A stretch of DNA of 64,000 nt from Flaccisagitta enflata (GCA_965153355.1 OZ231128.1:20708001-20772000); one strand, 5' to 3'. Counted from the first letter of the stretch, positions 1 to 12,420 are shown. A program made the numbers and translations. Notes: generated from the letters alone by a model not told the origin.

Positions 1-325
1 GGTGGGGAGGCGGGGGGAGGGGTGGTGAGGCGTCGGGGGGAGGGGTGGGGAGGCGGGGTAGGGATAGAGGGGCGTGAGGGGGAGGTTGGGGGAGGGGTGG
101 GGAGGGGTGGGGAGGCGAAGGGAGGGTCGGGGAGGGGTGGGGAGGGGGGGGGGCGTGGGGGGAGGGGTGGAGAGGCGTGGGGGGGAGAGAGGGATCTGTC
201 TCTTTATCTCTGAATCTTTATATTTTCATATCATTACATCTTAATATCTATTCATCCTAATAATTTGTATGATAATATCTTACGTCTAAAGAGGACGCAT
301 CTATTGGACATCTCTTGGCCTTGTT
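1..325 (+). mobile_element. HTE-2 element, AACAAGGCC-end portion (cut by window edge)
   Basis: Bases 1-190 are a G-rich GGGGAGG/GGGGTGG array. They are followed by TATCTTTATATCTT-type repeats and the terminal block GGACGCATCTATTGGACATC ... GGCCTTGTT. The same order of blocks ends the complete copy at 23033-23784. The predicted reading frame here is only the G-rich array. Confidence 0.75.
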
Positions 326-571
326 CATTTAGATAATCAGACTACTTTTCCCCATGTTGAAAAAATCACCCTGTTGCTTAGGATTTAGAGCATGTTACTT
401 GATATGCTGTGAATTAGTTGACCAGTCCATCCGTCTCTCCGGCTTTTCTTTTTGGTCACTGTGCGATTGAGGATGCTACCACATTACAGTCCTCGCCCAT
501 CTACACCACTCACTGTTGTCTGACAGAGGAATTGAGACAGGAATGATATCACTATTGTTTTTTTTGCATTT

Positions 572-713
572 CTAGTCGCGTGTACGCGACTACACCCTGC
601 TTTGTCCATCCGTCCGTCCGTCCATCTATCTGTCCATCCATATAAGAATATACTAAGTTATTTTTAGTCAATATGTAAGTCTCCCACTCCCACTGATAAG
701 TGTTGGCCTTGTT
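572..713 (-). mobile_element. HTE-1 copy
   Basis: The hairpin AGTCGCGTGTACGCGACT sits at the left and GGCCTTGTT at the right. It belongs to the same subfamily as the copy at 923-1122, sharing AACAAGGCCAACAC and a GAGACTTACA-type subterminal block. Confidence 0.6.
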
Positions 714-734
714 GTGTAAGTCATGGGCATACAA

Positions 735-1372
735 ATCATGAATGATACAGTGAAAAATCATCCCTAAAGCGGTTTTAGAAAAAAAGTGAAAATGCATAAT
801 TTTCAGCTTATTTTGCATGAAGAATTGTGCATGTTGCTTGGACTAATATTTTGATAGCATATTCTTAATCCTGATGCAACTACCTTTCATTTGATAGGTC
901 GCACTTAAAGGTTTTGCAAAGAAACAAGGCCAACACCTATAAGTCGTGTGCGAGACTTACAGATTGACTTACAATGACTTAGAATGACTTAAAATGACTT
1001 AGTTTACTCTAAAATGACTTTAAATGACTTATAGAAATATAATTGATAAAAAAAGTAAAATGTGACCGTCCAACCAACCGACCGATGGACAAAGCGGGGT
1101 GTAGAGTCATGCACGCGACTAAAAATAATTTCATTTTTTAAGCCACCGTTAAAAAAGTTACAATGGTGGCCTAAAAAACGAAAATTTTATTTCTTTTCAA
1201 AATCATATAGTGAGACCTATCAAATAAAAGGGAATTGCACCAGGATTAACAATATGCTTACAAAATATGAGTCAAGCCAAGCTGCAAAATTCTTATTGAA
1301 AAATAAAGCTGAAAATTATTAATTATTCACGATTTTTTTTCAAAAACCGCTCCAGGGATGATTTTCCATTGG
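735..1372. repeat. Inverted-repeat element interrupted by an HTE-1
   Basis: Arms of about 165 bp at 735-905 and 1205-1372 are inverted copies of each other (outer ends GAAAAATCATCCCT and AGGGATGATTTTC). The HTE-1 at 923-1122 sits between them, implying insertion near the centre of an older foldback element. Confidence 0.6.
923..1122 (+). mobile_element. HTE-1 copy with a TGACTTA minisatellite core
   Basis: It starts AACAAGGCC and ends GTCATGCACGCGACTAA. Between the ends it carries a tandem array of an AATGACTTA-like unit plus a short CCGACCGATGGAC tract. Most other copies have only the CCGA/GGAC tetramer tract. Confidence 0.65.
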
Positions 1373-1707
1373 ACAGCTCATCATTCTTGTCTCAAATCCT
1401 CTATCAGACAGCAGTGAACTGCCCGCCTGCATCATGCCTCAGCCCGACAGACTTGACTCCCCCTTACCCAACATATATGCATATCTCCCGCTTCGTTCCC
1501 GCTCCGCCATCTCACTCAGTCATAAGGTTCCCGCTCCGCCATCTCACTCATTCATAAGGTTCCCATTCACCCATCCCATTTTTTTCATTTCTCGGGTTTT
1601 CACGTCGATTTTTTCCTTCCTCCTTCTTCTTCCCAGTCTCTCCTGGGAAAAAGAGCTTCGACGACACAAAGACTTTTACCCGAGCTCACAACATCCAAGA
1701 GAAGAGG

Positions 1708-2427
1708 AACAAGGCCGGATACACGGCCAATAATTGGTCGCTGGCGGGTGGGCAGCGGCAGTAATGAGGAAGGGCAGGGAAGTATGGGGAAGGGCGGGGG
1801 GCTGTAATGTTTGGGTGCTTCACATAGCAAAAGCTGGTTATTTCTTTTCACCCTCTTTACCTAATATGGAGTAGCAAATTTTAGAACCCTTACTATTTTT
1901 CTTTTATAAAAAATCATTCACCTTCTGTTTTTTAGAAAATTGTTTCGCAGAACTTAAGTTGCATAATGCAATGGGATATAACAGTATGCTGACATTCTTT
2001 GAATTAGCTTTTACTAATTTCTACTTTGCATAGAATTATTAATCTGTCTTTTTATAAGCTCTTTCATAGCATATGTTCTGATATTTTAGTTTATTTTTAC
2101 AAAGACTATGATTTTCCAAAACAAATAATTGTCTTTTCAGAAACTAAACTACACAGGGTTTTGCTGAATTTTGGGATTTCTGTGGGAATTTTAAAGCCAA
2201 ACCAAAAATGGAACATGAAGGAATTTTAAAAAACGAAAAATAATATAATTATCGTTCCTCCTTATTACTTAATAGGGTGAAGGGATACTCAACTTTTGCT
2301 ATGTGAAGCACCCAGCTGCAATGTGGCTGGGCAGGGGCACTCCGTGATACTCAAAAAAACTATTTCAGTCGATTTCACGTCGATTTGCACGGACTCATCC
2401 CCATAGAGTCGCTTAGCCAGCGACTAC
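1708..2427 (+). mobile_element. HTE-1d copy split by a nested MITE
   Basis: It starts AACAAGGCCGGATACACGGC with subterminal GTCGCTGGC, and ends in the hairpin GTCGCTTAGCCAGCGAC followed by TA. The outer arm GCCAGCGAC is the exact reverse complement of the subterminal motif. About 500 bp of foreign DNA sits in the middle. Confidence 0.65.
1811..2314. mobile_element. MITE with inverted termini TGGGTGCTTCACATAGCAAA
   Basis: Terminal inverted repeats of about 22 bp (TGGGTGCTTCACATAGCAAA / TTTGCTATGTGAAGCACCCA) bound an AT-rich interior. Flanks GCTGTAATGT and GCTGCAATGT look like a 9-10 bp target duplication, compatible with a Mutator-like mover. A related terminus occurs at 54106. Confidence 0.65.
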
Positions 2428-2599
2428 AGAGGAGGGAATAGAACAGAATCGGACAAAACAATTACTCTTATTTTTCGTTATCACTAGAATCGCTTCTAAA
2501 TCTTTTACTTTTTAGTCGTGCCACTTAATACTGTAACCGCTTTGTCGGTCGGTTGATCGGTAAAACATAAAAATTTTTTCCGGTATTGCAGATTTTAAT

Positions 2600-3300
2600 G
2601 GGATGGCTGCTGCCCCAAGGCAATTAAGGCCTTTTTTGGGCAGCGGCCTCAAACGGCCTCAAGCTGCCTCAAACGGCCTCAAGCGGCCTCAAAGGGGGTC
2701 AAGTCCTGTAGAACACGGGGGGACTTTCACTTGTCCATCATTCCGTTTGTCCCCCAGGCCCTCTCAGACCTGTAATCTGCCCTATCAGGCCTGAAATCTA
2801 TTTTCTCAGGCCTGAAATCTATTTTCTCAGGCCTGAAATCTGCTCTCTCAGGCCTTGGATCTGCCCTTTCAGGCCTTGGATCTGCCCTGAATTAAGGCCT
2901 GAGAGGACAAATTTCAGGCCTGACAGGATACATTTCAGGCCTGATAGGATAGATTTCAGGCCTGATAGGGCAGATTTCAGGTTTGAGAGGGTAGATTTCA
3001 GGCCTAAGAGAGTAGATTTCAGGCCAGAGGGGGTAGATTTCAGGCCAGAGGGGGTAGATTTTAGGCCTGACAGGGCAGATTTCAGCCCAGAGAGGGCCTT
3101 GGGGAGCGGACGGAATGACGGACGAACGAAAGTCCCGCCATGTTCTACAGGACTTCGTCCCCTTCGGGGCCGCTGCCCCGCTTCCTCATACTCCACCTCA
3201 CAATCATGCAAAGCAGGGCAACGGGTATCGCTGACCACATATTGCCCTTGGCCGACCTGTTCATAACTGTTCTCGTCAATCGCGTGCAGTGCACGCAACT
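2600..3300. repeat. Composite element with a palindromic AGGCCT tandem array
   Basis: GGCCTCAAACGGCCTCAAG repeats (about 2640-2700) are followed by about a dozen units of 25-28 bp centred on TCAGGCCTGA (2776-3090). TCCTGTAGAACA is found inverted at both flanks (about 2704 and 3140). It ends near 3275 with the self-complementary CGTGCAGTGCACG and AACTAA. Long frames here are repeat artefacts. Confidence 0.6.
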
Positions 3301-4303
3301 AACACCTCCCCCTCCTGTTAAAATCAGGTCAAAACGTTATATTTTTTCATATTTTATGAGTCGACCAAATCCGTTGCAGTCACCATCCACCATATATCTT
3401 TTTCGATGCTGGCCTGTTTGTTCATCAGCCCTGGAGCGGATAAGACCCAAAGCGCCTTACCCCCATTCAATTTTAATTAAAGTATTAAGCAAATCGGTTA
3501 AGTCAACAAACGACAACGTCAGTGACAAATACCGCTTTGTATTCCGTCGTGGTACATACCTGAAAACTTGGAAATTGCATAAGCGAGCATCTGCGTCGAT
3601 GCAATCAGTCCCAATGAATCTTTGCTCAGCCCCTCCTCCGCCAAGGATGGCATGGCATACGCAAATGTCTTCCTGCAAAAGGTCAGTCAGGAGATTAAAT
3701 GTGCACGTTCTTCGTGACTTAACGCATCTATTTAGCAGGGCAAGGCTGCCGCCTCAACTTGTTCTACAAAGCAGGGCAAGGCTGCCTTTCTATTTTGCTG
3801 ACAAAACACAAATAGACTCATGAGCTGACGCGATAGCACAACCTGCCAAAGACTTCAACAGTGGCAAATAAGCTGGGGCGATGTGACCGATCTCACCACC
3901 CCCCCCCCCCACCCCATCCTCCCTGCCTGCCACCACTCAAGACAGCTAAAGTTCGCTAGAGGCCATTCAACCCGCGCAGATCCTAGGCGCCAGTGTTCAG
4001 AGACAAAAGGAAATTGAATTTAAGCTTTGCGGGAGAGTAGGCGTGCGATCGATTTGGGAGAATTAATCTTAGCACACACACAAAACTCGCTGCAACTTGA
4101 AAAGAGACAGAAGGCAGAAATCGAAAATTTGAAATCCGCAAAATTATTGGTTATTTGAAATACCAAAATACTGACGAATTCTACTTGATCTTGTTTTTGA
4201 TACATCGAATTAACTTATTTTTAGTACATAGAATAACCACGCCCAAATAATAAATCGAACAAATATTAAAAATCTTCGAGATCTGCTGACCAGTCTTTCC
4301 TTT
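3301..4303. other. Unassigned intergenic DNA
   Basis: I see no recognisable gene or complete element. A GCAGGGCAAGGCTGCC motif occurs twice (about 3735 and 3772), and there is a C-run at about 3899. Confidence 0.4.
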
Positions 4304-4464
4304 TTAGTCGCGGACTAGCGACTCTATAAGAGGCTTTGTCCGTCCGTCGGTTGGTTGGTCGGTCGGTTGGTCCGTGGTGATCGACTTGAGAGAGAGCAAA
4401 AACGCGCATTTCCGCCCCTGCCCACCCGTCCGCGACTGGTATTGGCCGTGTATCCGGCCTTGTT
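4304..4464 (-). mobile_element. HTE-1b copy
   Basis: It opens TTAGTCGCGGACTAGCGACT, has a GTCCGTCCGTCGGTTGG tract, and closes CCGTCCGCGACTGG ... TATCCGGCCTTGTT. The outer arm GTCGCGGAC matches the far motif exactly, while the local inner arm TAGCGAC does not extend as far. Confidence 0.7.
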
Positions 4465-4772
4465 AGTTGGTTGCCCCAGCCCAGTGCCCACCCGTCCGCG
4501 ACAAATAATGTGACCGTGCGTCACTTGTTCTCTCCTTTTCTTTAAAGTCGTCAAAGATTAACTGGTGGAAACTCTTTTGACATGGAGACTTATTCACAGA
4601 TAATGTTTCTTTAGACACCGTTCGCATAGGAGTTTTGAGTTTTCATGTCAAAATGTAACTAAGGAAGTTTCAACAGGAAACTATTTTTATCATTAAATTA
4701 GAATCGTGCCTCAGAATTTTCGAGATAAAATGCAAGTGGGTGCGTTTCATCTTCACTTCCTAAGCGGTAATA

Positions 4773-5300
4773 CAGTCAGTGGACAAAACAATATAGGTAG
4801 AGAGCTCACTCTGTTGGCTTTGATCCAATCTACTGTTATTAAACAGCAGGCTGTAAACAACAATTGGTTGTGAAAATTACAGCCGGCTGTCATTTTACAA
4901 AGTTTGCAAAAATCTAACCTTGATAGAATGGAACATGACAAGCATATTCATAATCCTGATGAAATTCTGAGAAGTTTTACATATCACACTTAACACTTTT
5001 TATAAAGGATAATCTTTAAACATTATATTATAACTTTATTAAACATTGATAAACAATTTTTTTTTTTCATATAAAAGTATATGTTGTGATATATCAAACT
5101 TGTCAGAATTTCACCAGAATTATATATTTGCAAGTCTCATTCTATTTGGTGAAAGTTGGATTTTTGCCAACTTTGTAGCATAACAGCCGGCTGTAATTTC
5201 TACAACCAGTTATTGTTTACAGCCTGCTGTTTGATAACAGTAGGTTGGATCAAAGTCAACAGAGTGAGCTCTCTACCTATTTTGTTTTGTCCACTGACTG
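4773..5300. mobile_element. TA-flanked MITE, CAGTCAGTGGACAAAAC termini
   Basis: Inverted arms of about 120 bp start CAGTCAGTGGACAAAAC and read inward through GAGAGCTCACTCTGTTG and CAGCCGGCTGT. The left flank is TA and the right flank AA. This fits a Tc1/mariner-type non-autonomous element with an eroded right target site. Confidence 0.7.
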
Positions 5301-5634
5301 AATAGTGCAACAAGTGACGCGGGATCACAATATTGTTGCGGACGGGTGGGCATGGGCATCCAACCCCCAGCCTCACCCAAACCCCACCCCTAAACCCCCC
5401 TCCCAGTGCATGTAAGGGAGGAGAAAATCCAATCCTGAGAAAAACTCTTAAACAACGCCGGATACATAGCTTCCCCAGCCAAACTTACTACACAAGCAGT
5501 ATTTCAACACCTACATATCATCTCAGATAATGAACCTCACTCTTTTAGTTACTTTTACTTTTTTTATTTCTGGTCCTGACTCTGGAATACTTGCCTGAAT
5601 GAGCTATCCAAAAAAATTCAAGTTAAACATTTTT

Positions 5635-5772
5635 TTAGTCGAGGACACGCGACTACGCCTTGTTATATTGGTTGGTTCGTCAGTAAGAAATATTTTTGAA
5701 TATTGAACAGTTTTTGCATTACAGCCCCTGCCCAAGGGCTCGTGACTGTCTTGCCATGTATCCAACCTTGTT
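5635..5772 (-). mobile_element. HTE-1 copy
   Basis: The hairpin end is TTAGTCGAGGACACGCGACT and the far end TGTATCCAACCTTGTT. Its tetramer core is reduced to a single GGTTGGTTCG, so this is a minimal copy. Confidence 0.55.
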
Positions 5773-5842
5773 CTCTTTTTATCCTGTGGCGTGGCATCAT
5801 TTTCTCAGTTTAGGAAAAGAAAAAAATGATTTTAAAAGAAAT

Positions 5843-6023
5843 GGCCGGATACACGGCTGCCCTAGTCACATATGAGTGGGCAGGGGCTGTAATAGAGGTC
5901 ACGAGGGCATTTAGGCAGGAGCAGTGAGCTCAAAACGCTCAAAAACGCTGAAAAAGTAAAATGGGGACCAACCAATGGATGGATGGATAAAGCGGAGTGT
6001 AGAGTCGTGAAGCATGCAACTAT
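5843..6023 (+). mobile_element. HTE-1a copy, AACAAGG end lost
   Basis: GGCCGGATACACGGCTGCCC is followed by GGCAGGGGCTG and CTCAAAAACGCTGAAAAAGT blocks shared with 18508-18712. It ends in an eroded hairpin GTCGTGAAGCATGCAACTA. Confidence 0.6.
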
Positions 6024-6412
6024 AAATTTAATCCTGGTAAAACTAAGACAATATGAGCTTCACCTACACAACGAGTGTTCTGAGGTTTCTCCTATGCTAT
6101 ATCTTACAACGACCTAAAACACTAGAAAACAAAAAAAGATATTTCAAAAGTTTTTTTTCAACAGACGGAGAGACAGACAGATGGACTGACAAAGGTGTAT
6201 AGTCGCATGTCCGCGACAAAAAATCAAAAAGTAAAATATGACTGACCAACCGACGGACAAGACTATTTGTAGTCGCGTAACACATGACCAAATGATTTTT
6301 GCTCATGCTAACAAAATCATCAATCATGTAAGAATTTTTGACATTCACAACCTTAAGTGATGAAGCTTTTTCTAGTAATGCAAATTTGGCTGTTGTTGCT
6401 TAAAGTCACTTT

Positions 6413-6850
6413 TTGGGCAGCTGCTTACACAAATGGGGAGATTTCACCTTCTTCGTTCCCCCCAGACAATTCCCATCCTCGAGGCCCTTATTCCAGCCTC
6501 AAGGCCCAAATCCCAGCCTGAAGGCCTAATTGCAGCCTCAAGGCCCAATTTCAGCCTCAAGGCCCATACCCCAGCCTAATTCCAACTCCAAGTCCGAGCC
6601 TCAAGGCCCAAGTAGAAATATAGAAGCTTTAAAACCCGAATCCCAGCCAAGAAGCCTTACTCTCGACCTTAGGGCCCAATTCCCAGCGAAAAACCAACTT
6701 CAGCCTCAGCACTCAAATTTCAGCCTTTTGGTCCAAATCACCTGTGTAGACCAGAGAGTGCTCCAAGCACGCTGTCCCTCTCACCATCTCATCCCCACAT
6801 ACACCCCTGACCATCAAAAAAATTTTCAAAGGCTCTTTAGATCTTTTTTC
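6413..6850. repeat. CAAGGCCCAAATCCCAGCCT tandem array element
   Basis: Imperfect units of about 19-21 bp around CCTCAAGGCCCAAATCCCAG are preceded by GGGCAGCTGCTTACACAAATG. It belongs to the same family as 11990-12420 and 42510-43030. The plus-strand frame across it is repeat-encoded. Confidence 0.55.
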
Positions 6851-7333
6851 TGAATGGGATTATCTACCTAAGACGTTGAAATATATCAATTCTTTTCGTC
6901 GCTTTCAGTAAGAAGAAATGGAGACTCAAAGGGCCATGGAGGCTAGACTCCACCCCCTGCAGCGAGTCTCAAAGTCATGGATTTTCACATTCCACATTTC
7001 AAGTTGCAGTGACCTTGTCCTTCATGGAATGAAGTTGCGATTTTACATTGCAGATAGCCACAGATCATTTAAATTAAACTTTACTGCCTTTAAATAAAAA
7101 ATTTTCAACAAAAAAAAAACAACTTTGATTTAAAAGAAAACAGAAAACTGAAGCATCCTCATTTTGCTCTGTGCCAATTGGACTTAATCATATCTATTTT
7201 AACAGACTTAAGCGATTCATGTAATTCAACAAAGTAAACTAGTATCATTTAATACAGGTTTGTGTTGATTAAAATTTTAGCATTTTATAAATACGATCAA
7301 GAGTTATTGCGGATGAGTAGCAGGCCATCATGC

Positions 7334-7488
7334 AACAAGGCTGTATACACGGCAGCATTAGTGGCGGACGGGTGGGCAGGAGCGGAAAACCTCGAAAAAC
7401 AACTTTGTGACGGACGGACCGACCCACCGACCGACTAACGGACCAACAGACTGAAAGGTTGCTTATAGGATCGCATGTCCGCGACTAA
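7334..7488 (+). mobile_element. HTE-1b copy
   Basis: AACAAGGCTGTATACACGG is followed by GTGGCGGACGGGTGGGCAGG, and the copy ends in ATCGCATGTCCGCGACTAA. The outer arm GTCCGCGAC complements the subterminal GTGGCGGAC with one mismatch. Confidence 0.7.
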
Positions 7489-7715
7489 AAAGGTCTTTTC
7501 TAGTAATTGTGTCATGTAGAAAAAGTACAATTAGGCAGCATCCCTCTTTGAGACTTTCTTGATTAAAAGCCTAACTGAACAGTGTTCCATGAACAAGTAT
7601 CTTGACAAGTTGCTAAGTCTGTCAGCGTAAAGCAAATGTTGGGTGGAGACATTCTTGGTCTGTAGTAATGAAATCAAAATGCCAAAATATAACGCACAAA
7701 CTGATTGGTACAATA

Positions 7716-8497
7716 CAGGGTGTCCCAAGTCAGTTGCAACATAAAGAATCAACATATCTCTGCTTCTAAAAATTCAAATTGGTATCTGAAATAAGATTTA
7801 TGAAGACCTAGGTCTGCACTTTTTGTAATACCAAACTTCAACTATGAGTATTAGGTAAATAAAGTTCAGAAGCACATCAAATGAGTGGTAAAGTTAAGTG
7901 GAAAATTATCTTTTTCAAAACTGTACTTTGAAGTAGCTGACTTTACCTGTCTGCCATTTCATGACATATTGATCCAGAAACCTGGGATTGGTCTCAGATG
8001 AAAGATAATTGTATATAGATTGTACATCTGCATAAAAATCTTAGAAAATTTTTACAATTTATGACTTAATTGATGATTTTGGTCAAATATTATTTAAATC
8101 AAAAGTGGAAATCTGGAAAAAATCAATGAAAATCTTATAAAATCTTGGAAAATTGTTAAATTTTTTTGGTGATCTATTATCTATGACAAATCATCTGTCA
8201 TTTGAGACCAATTGCAGGGTTTAGCTCAATTGGTTGCAAAATGACAAGTTGTTGAAGACAGCTACTTCAAAGTACAGCAAAAAGTAAAAAACCAAGAAAA
8301 GACAAGGTCAGAAATCACTTGTATATTTCAAAGAAATGTGGCCTCTAAAAAAATTGTCCAATTATCATGAAATTTTGCATGCATAAAGTACAGACCAAAA
8401 TTTTTTTAGTTTTTAGATCTTTTTTTCAAAAAGTGATTTGAGGACCTAGAAACAGAGATGTTGATTCTTTATGTTGCAACTGATTTGGGACACCCTG
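7716..8497. mobile_element. TA-flanked MITE, CAGGGTGTCCCA termini
   Basis: Inverted termini (CAGGGTGTCCCAAGTCAGTT ... ending GGGACACCCTG) are flanked by TA on both sides. The CAGGGTGTCCCA terminus is typical of mariner-type elements. A solo right end of the same family occurs at about 40200-40490. The interior is non-coding. Confidence 0.8.
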
Positions 8498-8499
8498 TA

Positions 8500-10061
8500 T
8501 CTGCAAACGATTTCAGCTTCGGGTGGATTTGGAGATGCTGTATGTCTCTTTCTAACCTTATCAACCCCCCCCCCCGCACAGCCCAAACCAATTATGATAG
8601 TGGGGGAACGCTTTAGGGGCCATCAGAGGGATTTTTTAGTTTTAAATTCTTAGTTGTTTCAGGTCAGACTAGTTCTTTGAATGCCAAAAACTCGAAATAT
8701 TATTCACTATTTTTCAAAATCTCAAAAAAATGCCTCAAAAAATGCCCCCAAAAAATTCCTAAAATCCCTATTTCCAACCCCAACCCCATCCCCCTTGGCC
8801 AAAAACGCGGGCAGCGATGAAGCCCAAAATCAACAATGAACAATTAGACCTTACAGTTGTTAGGGTCGCGTGCATGTGACAGAACCATAATATAGCTAGA
8901 AGAAGTGAGCTGACTCAATTTTCTTTTTGACTACAAATAATAACAGAAACTCACGGAAGTAAAACATTAATCACATTAAAACATTTTAAACAGAACAAAG
9001 AGACATGTTAACACTAAATAGTGGACATATAGTAATCAAGGAACATGGAAAATAAACAGTATTTGACATCAACCAATTAGAATGGAGCAATAAAAGGACA
9101 GCCACTTGGACACTACCATGCTCAAAGAAAAACCGAAATGTTATTTGTTTTTTGGTTGTCAACACTCAACAACTAGGAGGTTATTAAATTGTACCAGATT
9201 AAAGGAGACTGATCAGAATGGATTAAATAAAATTCGGTCATATGCACGCGACCTTAAGAGATTTTCTGTCCATTTTTCGGTGTATTCATTGATCATGGGC
9301 AGTTACGCACACTGCACAGAAAGAATTTAAGCAAGAGAATAAGAGGCAAGCCACAGTCAATGCTCCATTTAGAATACAACGCTAAATTTAGGAACACGAA
9401 TACAGTTAACACTTGCTCTGACGGATCACAAAACCTCACCTTTTTTAAATATAATTTTTAGCCCTATATTTGTTATCAGCTAAAGGAAAAAACAAGCCCA
9501 ATACGATTGGGCAAAACCAATGGATGAACTGATCGCCTAACTTAGAAATGTATAGTTGCGTGTCCGCTACAAAAAATGAGATAAAATTTAAATCATTATT
9601 TGGAACAGAACTTCTAGGCGCTTTTCCGTTACTGACGTTTCCATTAAAGCTAGGTGAGACGACATGCACAGCAGAATGCGGAGGTGACATAGAATTAGGT
9701 TGGCGGAATTAAGTATGTTCAAGAACAGGAATACTTAAGGGAAAGAGCAACGTAGAAACAGACTTCAGGAAGAGAGATGGTTTACAGGTTACAACCAATA
9801 ATATCCTTGAATGTGAACATTCGATTTACCTATTGTAAGTATAGGATGAATAACCAAAGAACATCGAGAAGAACGTGATTGTTTGAAAAAATTGCAATTT
9901 CTCCATCTTGACAGCAGTTATATGAATTTCCTTCGCCGAATTGTTCCAATATAATGATACGACAGCTCTACACAATTCGCCGAATTTGATGAAGATCATA
10001 GAATTGATTGAATAAAACGGTCATAAAAATTTAATCAATTCATACTCACAAATTATGTATA
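8500..10061. other. Unassigned intergenic DNA
   Basis: AT-rich, with only short frames. An eroded hairpin-like TAGTTGCGTGTCCGCTACAA occurs near 9551. I can support nothing else. Confidence 0.35.
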
Positions 10062-10406
10062 CCGTATTTTCTCCATTTATTGCCCCCCCCTCCAATTAAC
10101 ACCCCCCCCCCTATTGAGCTCCCTAGAACAATGATTTTTGGGAAGATGAAAATGCAAATAATCTTCAAGAGTGGGAAAACTTTGCTTCTTTCAATGTTTT
10201 TTTCAAGGCTTGAATAAAAAACTAGTAAAAATGTTTTTTTGATACATATTATCATACATCTTTTGTGTTCTTGATAGCATTTATTCTAAATGACATATGA
10301 TAAGAGAGTGCTCACAGGTCCAAAGGTGGCGCAAATTGAAGGGTAAAATGACAACATTTTTTTTCAATTTCAAAAGCGCCCGGGGCGCTAATTAGAGAAA
10401 ATACGG
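10062..10406. mobile_element. TA-flanked MITE, CCGTATTTTCTC termini
   Basis: CCGTATTTTCTC at the left and GAGAAAATACGG at the right, each next to TA. Subterminal C-runs and GCGCCCGGGGCGC give extra self-complementarity. Confidence 0.7.
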
Positions 10407-11989
10407 TAAAACTAATTCTATTCATTTTACATAGCTACGGCAAATTCAGTCATTTAACTTTTACTTACTTACTTACTTAATATGATAGCGACATACTACA
10501 TCAGCAACATGACCTTTCTCATCCAATAGACTAATTTTGCTCTAATTTAGAAAACAGGAAGTCATAATCAAATTCGGCGAACCATGGACGACTCAAATCG
10601 GTCAGCGACTCAGAATTCCCATGAGCCGCAAATGGGGAGTGCCAACTTCCTGAAATCAAGGGACAAGGGGTAGAAGAGATATAGAGGAGCCGATATTAGA
10701 AAATATTTTCCCCATTTTGACAAGCGATCACGCAACTAAATGTTTGTTAGTCAATTAATCGATCTCTCCAACGGAATCGTTAAGTTTTCTCCAAATATTT
10801 GTAATAACCCAACCATGTAATTACGCATCAGTGTGATCTAAGGAAACAAAGCGCGTAACCGACCGAAACCGTAAATTGCAACCCAGGTGACAACAGTTTA
10901 CATTTTATTGAATGTAGCGCAATGGCTCTATTACATTAGTCGAGTGCTGAACTTGCATGAGCATTTCCTTCTCTGGTTCAGCAGTCCGTCCATACGCCCG
11001 TCTCTTTTTAAATTAGACATTTTTAGGTATTTTGAATAAGTTAAAACAAGTTAAAATGAGTTGCATTTAAAGGAAGGAAGGAAAGGAGGAAAGGAAGGAG
11101 GGAAGGACAGGAGGAAAGGAAAAAGGAAGGCAGGGGAAAGGAAGGAAGGAGTATTTATGACATTGTATGTGTAACTGTAAAACGGAGCACGCGCTCGCTA
11201 AGCGTGTTTCCTTTTGGTCAACCGTTACTTCATTTAAATGGTGAAGCAACTCTTAACATATCAAATATCTTTTCTTTTCCTATTTGAGTAATAGAGGGGA
11301 GGCTAAGAATGGGGCATATATTAGGTCACAACCTGTACTCGGCTTGATTGCAGAGATACAACATGAGCTCACATGAGCTCACTAACAATTTCTTATTTTC
11401 ATGGCTTGACATTCACTGTCACAATGCCGCTCGTCCGTCAGTCGGTCAAGGGCCATACAATGTTCACTAATTTTCATAATTTGACGATCAGTGCCTACAC
11501 CTACAGGTACACTAACCCCCAACTTAGGCAATTAATTAGCTTTTAAATGAAGTTTCATGACTTACTGTGAGCAAAGATCCAGGAGTACCAGTCGATGGCT
11601 GATCGGCGATGAAAATGCATCAAATCCACGTCTTTTTGACATTGAATTCAACGCATTCACTCCAATCTATCATCCGGATCATGGTCATGATCCGCAGATG
11701 ATCACATTTAGTACAACCATAGAAACAAAAGGGAATCTTGCTGCCCTTGATCAAGGCAAAACGAGACGAGAATTTGGAGCAAACAAGACGAATGGTAGAT
11801 CCATCTCCCGTCTTAGATTTCATTGTAATAGTCAAAAGACAATTTTGAAGTTTATTTAGGGTCATTTTAGATCCCTAAAGGAGGTTGTGATTAATTAATA
11901 AAAGTGACTGGCTCTCATGATCTCACTCTCAAGTATCAATTTGTGGCTGGTGTCAAGTGAACTCGTATGGTTTAAGTAATATTCTGTTT
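10407..11989. other. Unassigned intergenic DNA with a purine tract
   Basis: A GGAAGGAAAGG-type tract lies at 11069-11150. A 100-codon plus frame (11557-11859) overlaps an 81-codon minus frame; neither resembles a family I know and no splice context supports them. Confidence 0.35.
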
Positions 11990-12420
11990 TTACCAAATTT
12001 ATTGGATACCCACTTTCTCCTTCTCCTTCCTCCGTACCCCCCCCCCGCCCATATCCCAGTCTTGAAGCCCAAATCCCAGCCTCAAGGCCCAAACCCTTTA
12101 AGGCCATAATCCCATTTTCCAGGCCCAAATCCCAGCCCCAAAGGATTAGGGCCTCAAGACTGGGATTTGGGGTTCGAGGCTAGGATATGGGCCTTGAGGC
12201 TGAGATATGGGCCTGAAGGTTGGGGGAGGGGGGACAGAGGAGACGGAGGGGATAAAATTCCCACGTGAAAGCATAGATCATCGACCCTTTGGGAGCCGCT
12301 GCCCTGCCCCCAACCTCGACTACAACCATAACTTGTCTGAGCAGGGCACAGGTACCACCTAATACTTTTGCGACTATCATCATTGCAGAATGGGGATGGC
12401 ACGACCACACATGCTGTTGT
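11990..12420. mobile_element. Foldback element with CCAAATCCCAGCC units
   Basis: AAGGCCCAAATCCCAGCC units (12060-12220) are followed by AATTCCCACGTGAAAGCATA and CTTTGGGAGCCGCTGCCCTG. Those blocks are the inverted terminus of the copies at 41640-41870 and 42510-43030. Confidence 0.5.

Noticed and set aside
2819-3298. 159-codon minus frame with GLKS repeats
   Set aside because: It is a translation of the palindromic AGGCCT tandem array; unit divergence shows no coding constraint.
11557-11865. Opposed 100- and 81-codon frames in the gene-free region
   Set aside because: No family resemblance, no splice or start context, and a chance overlap of open frames is expected at this length.
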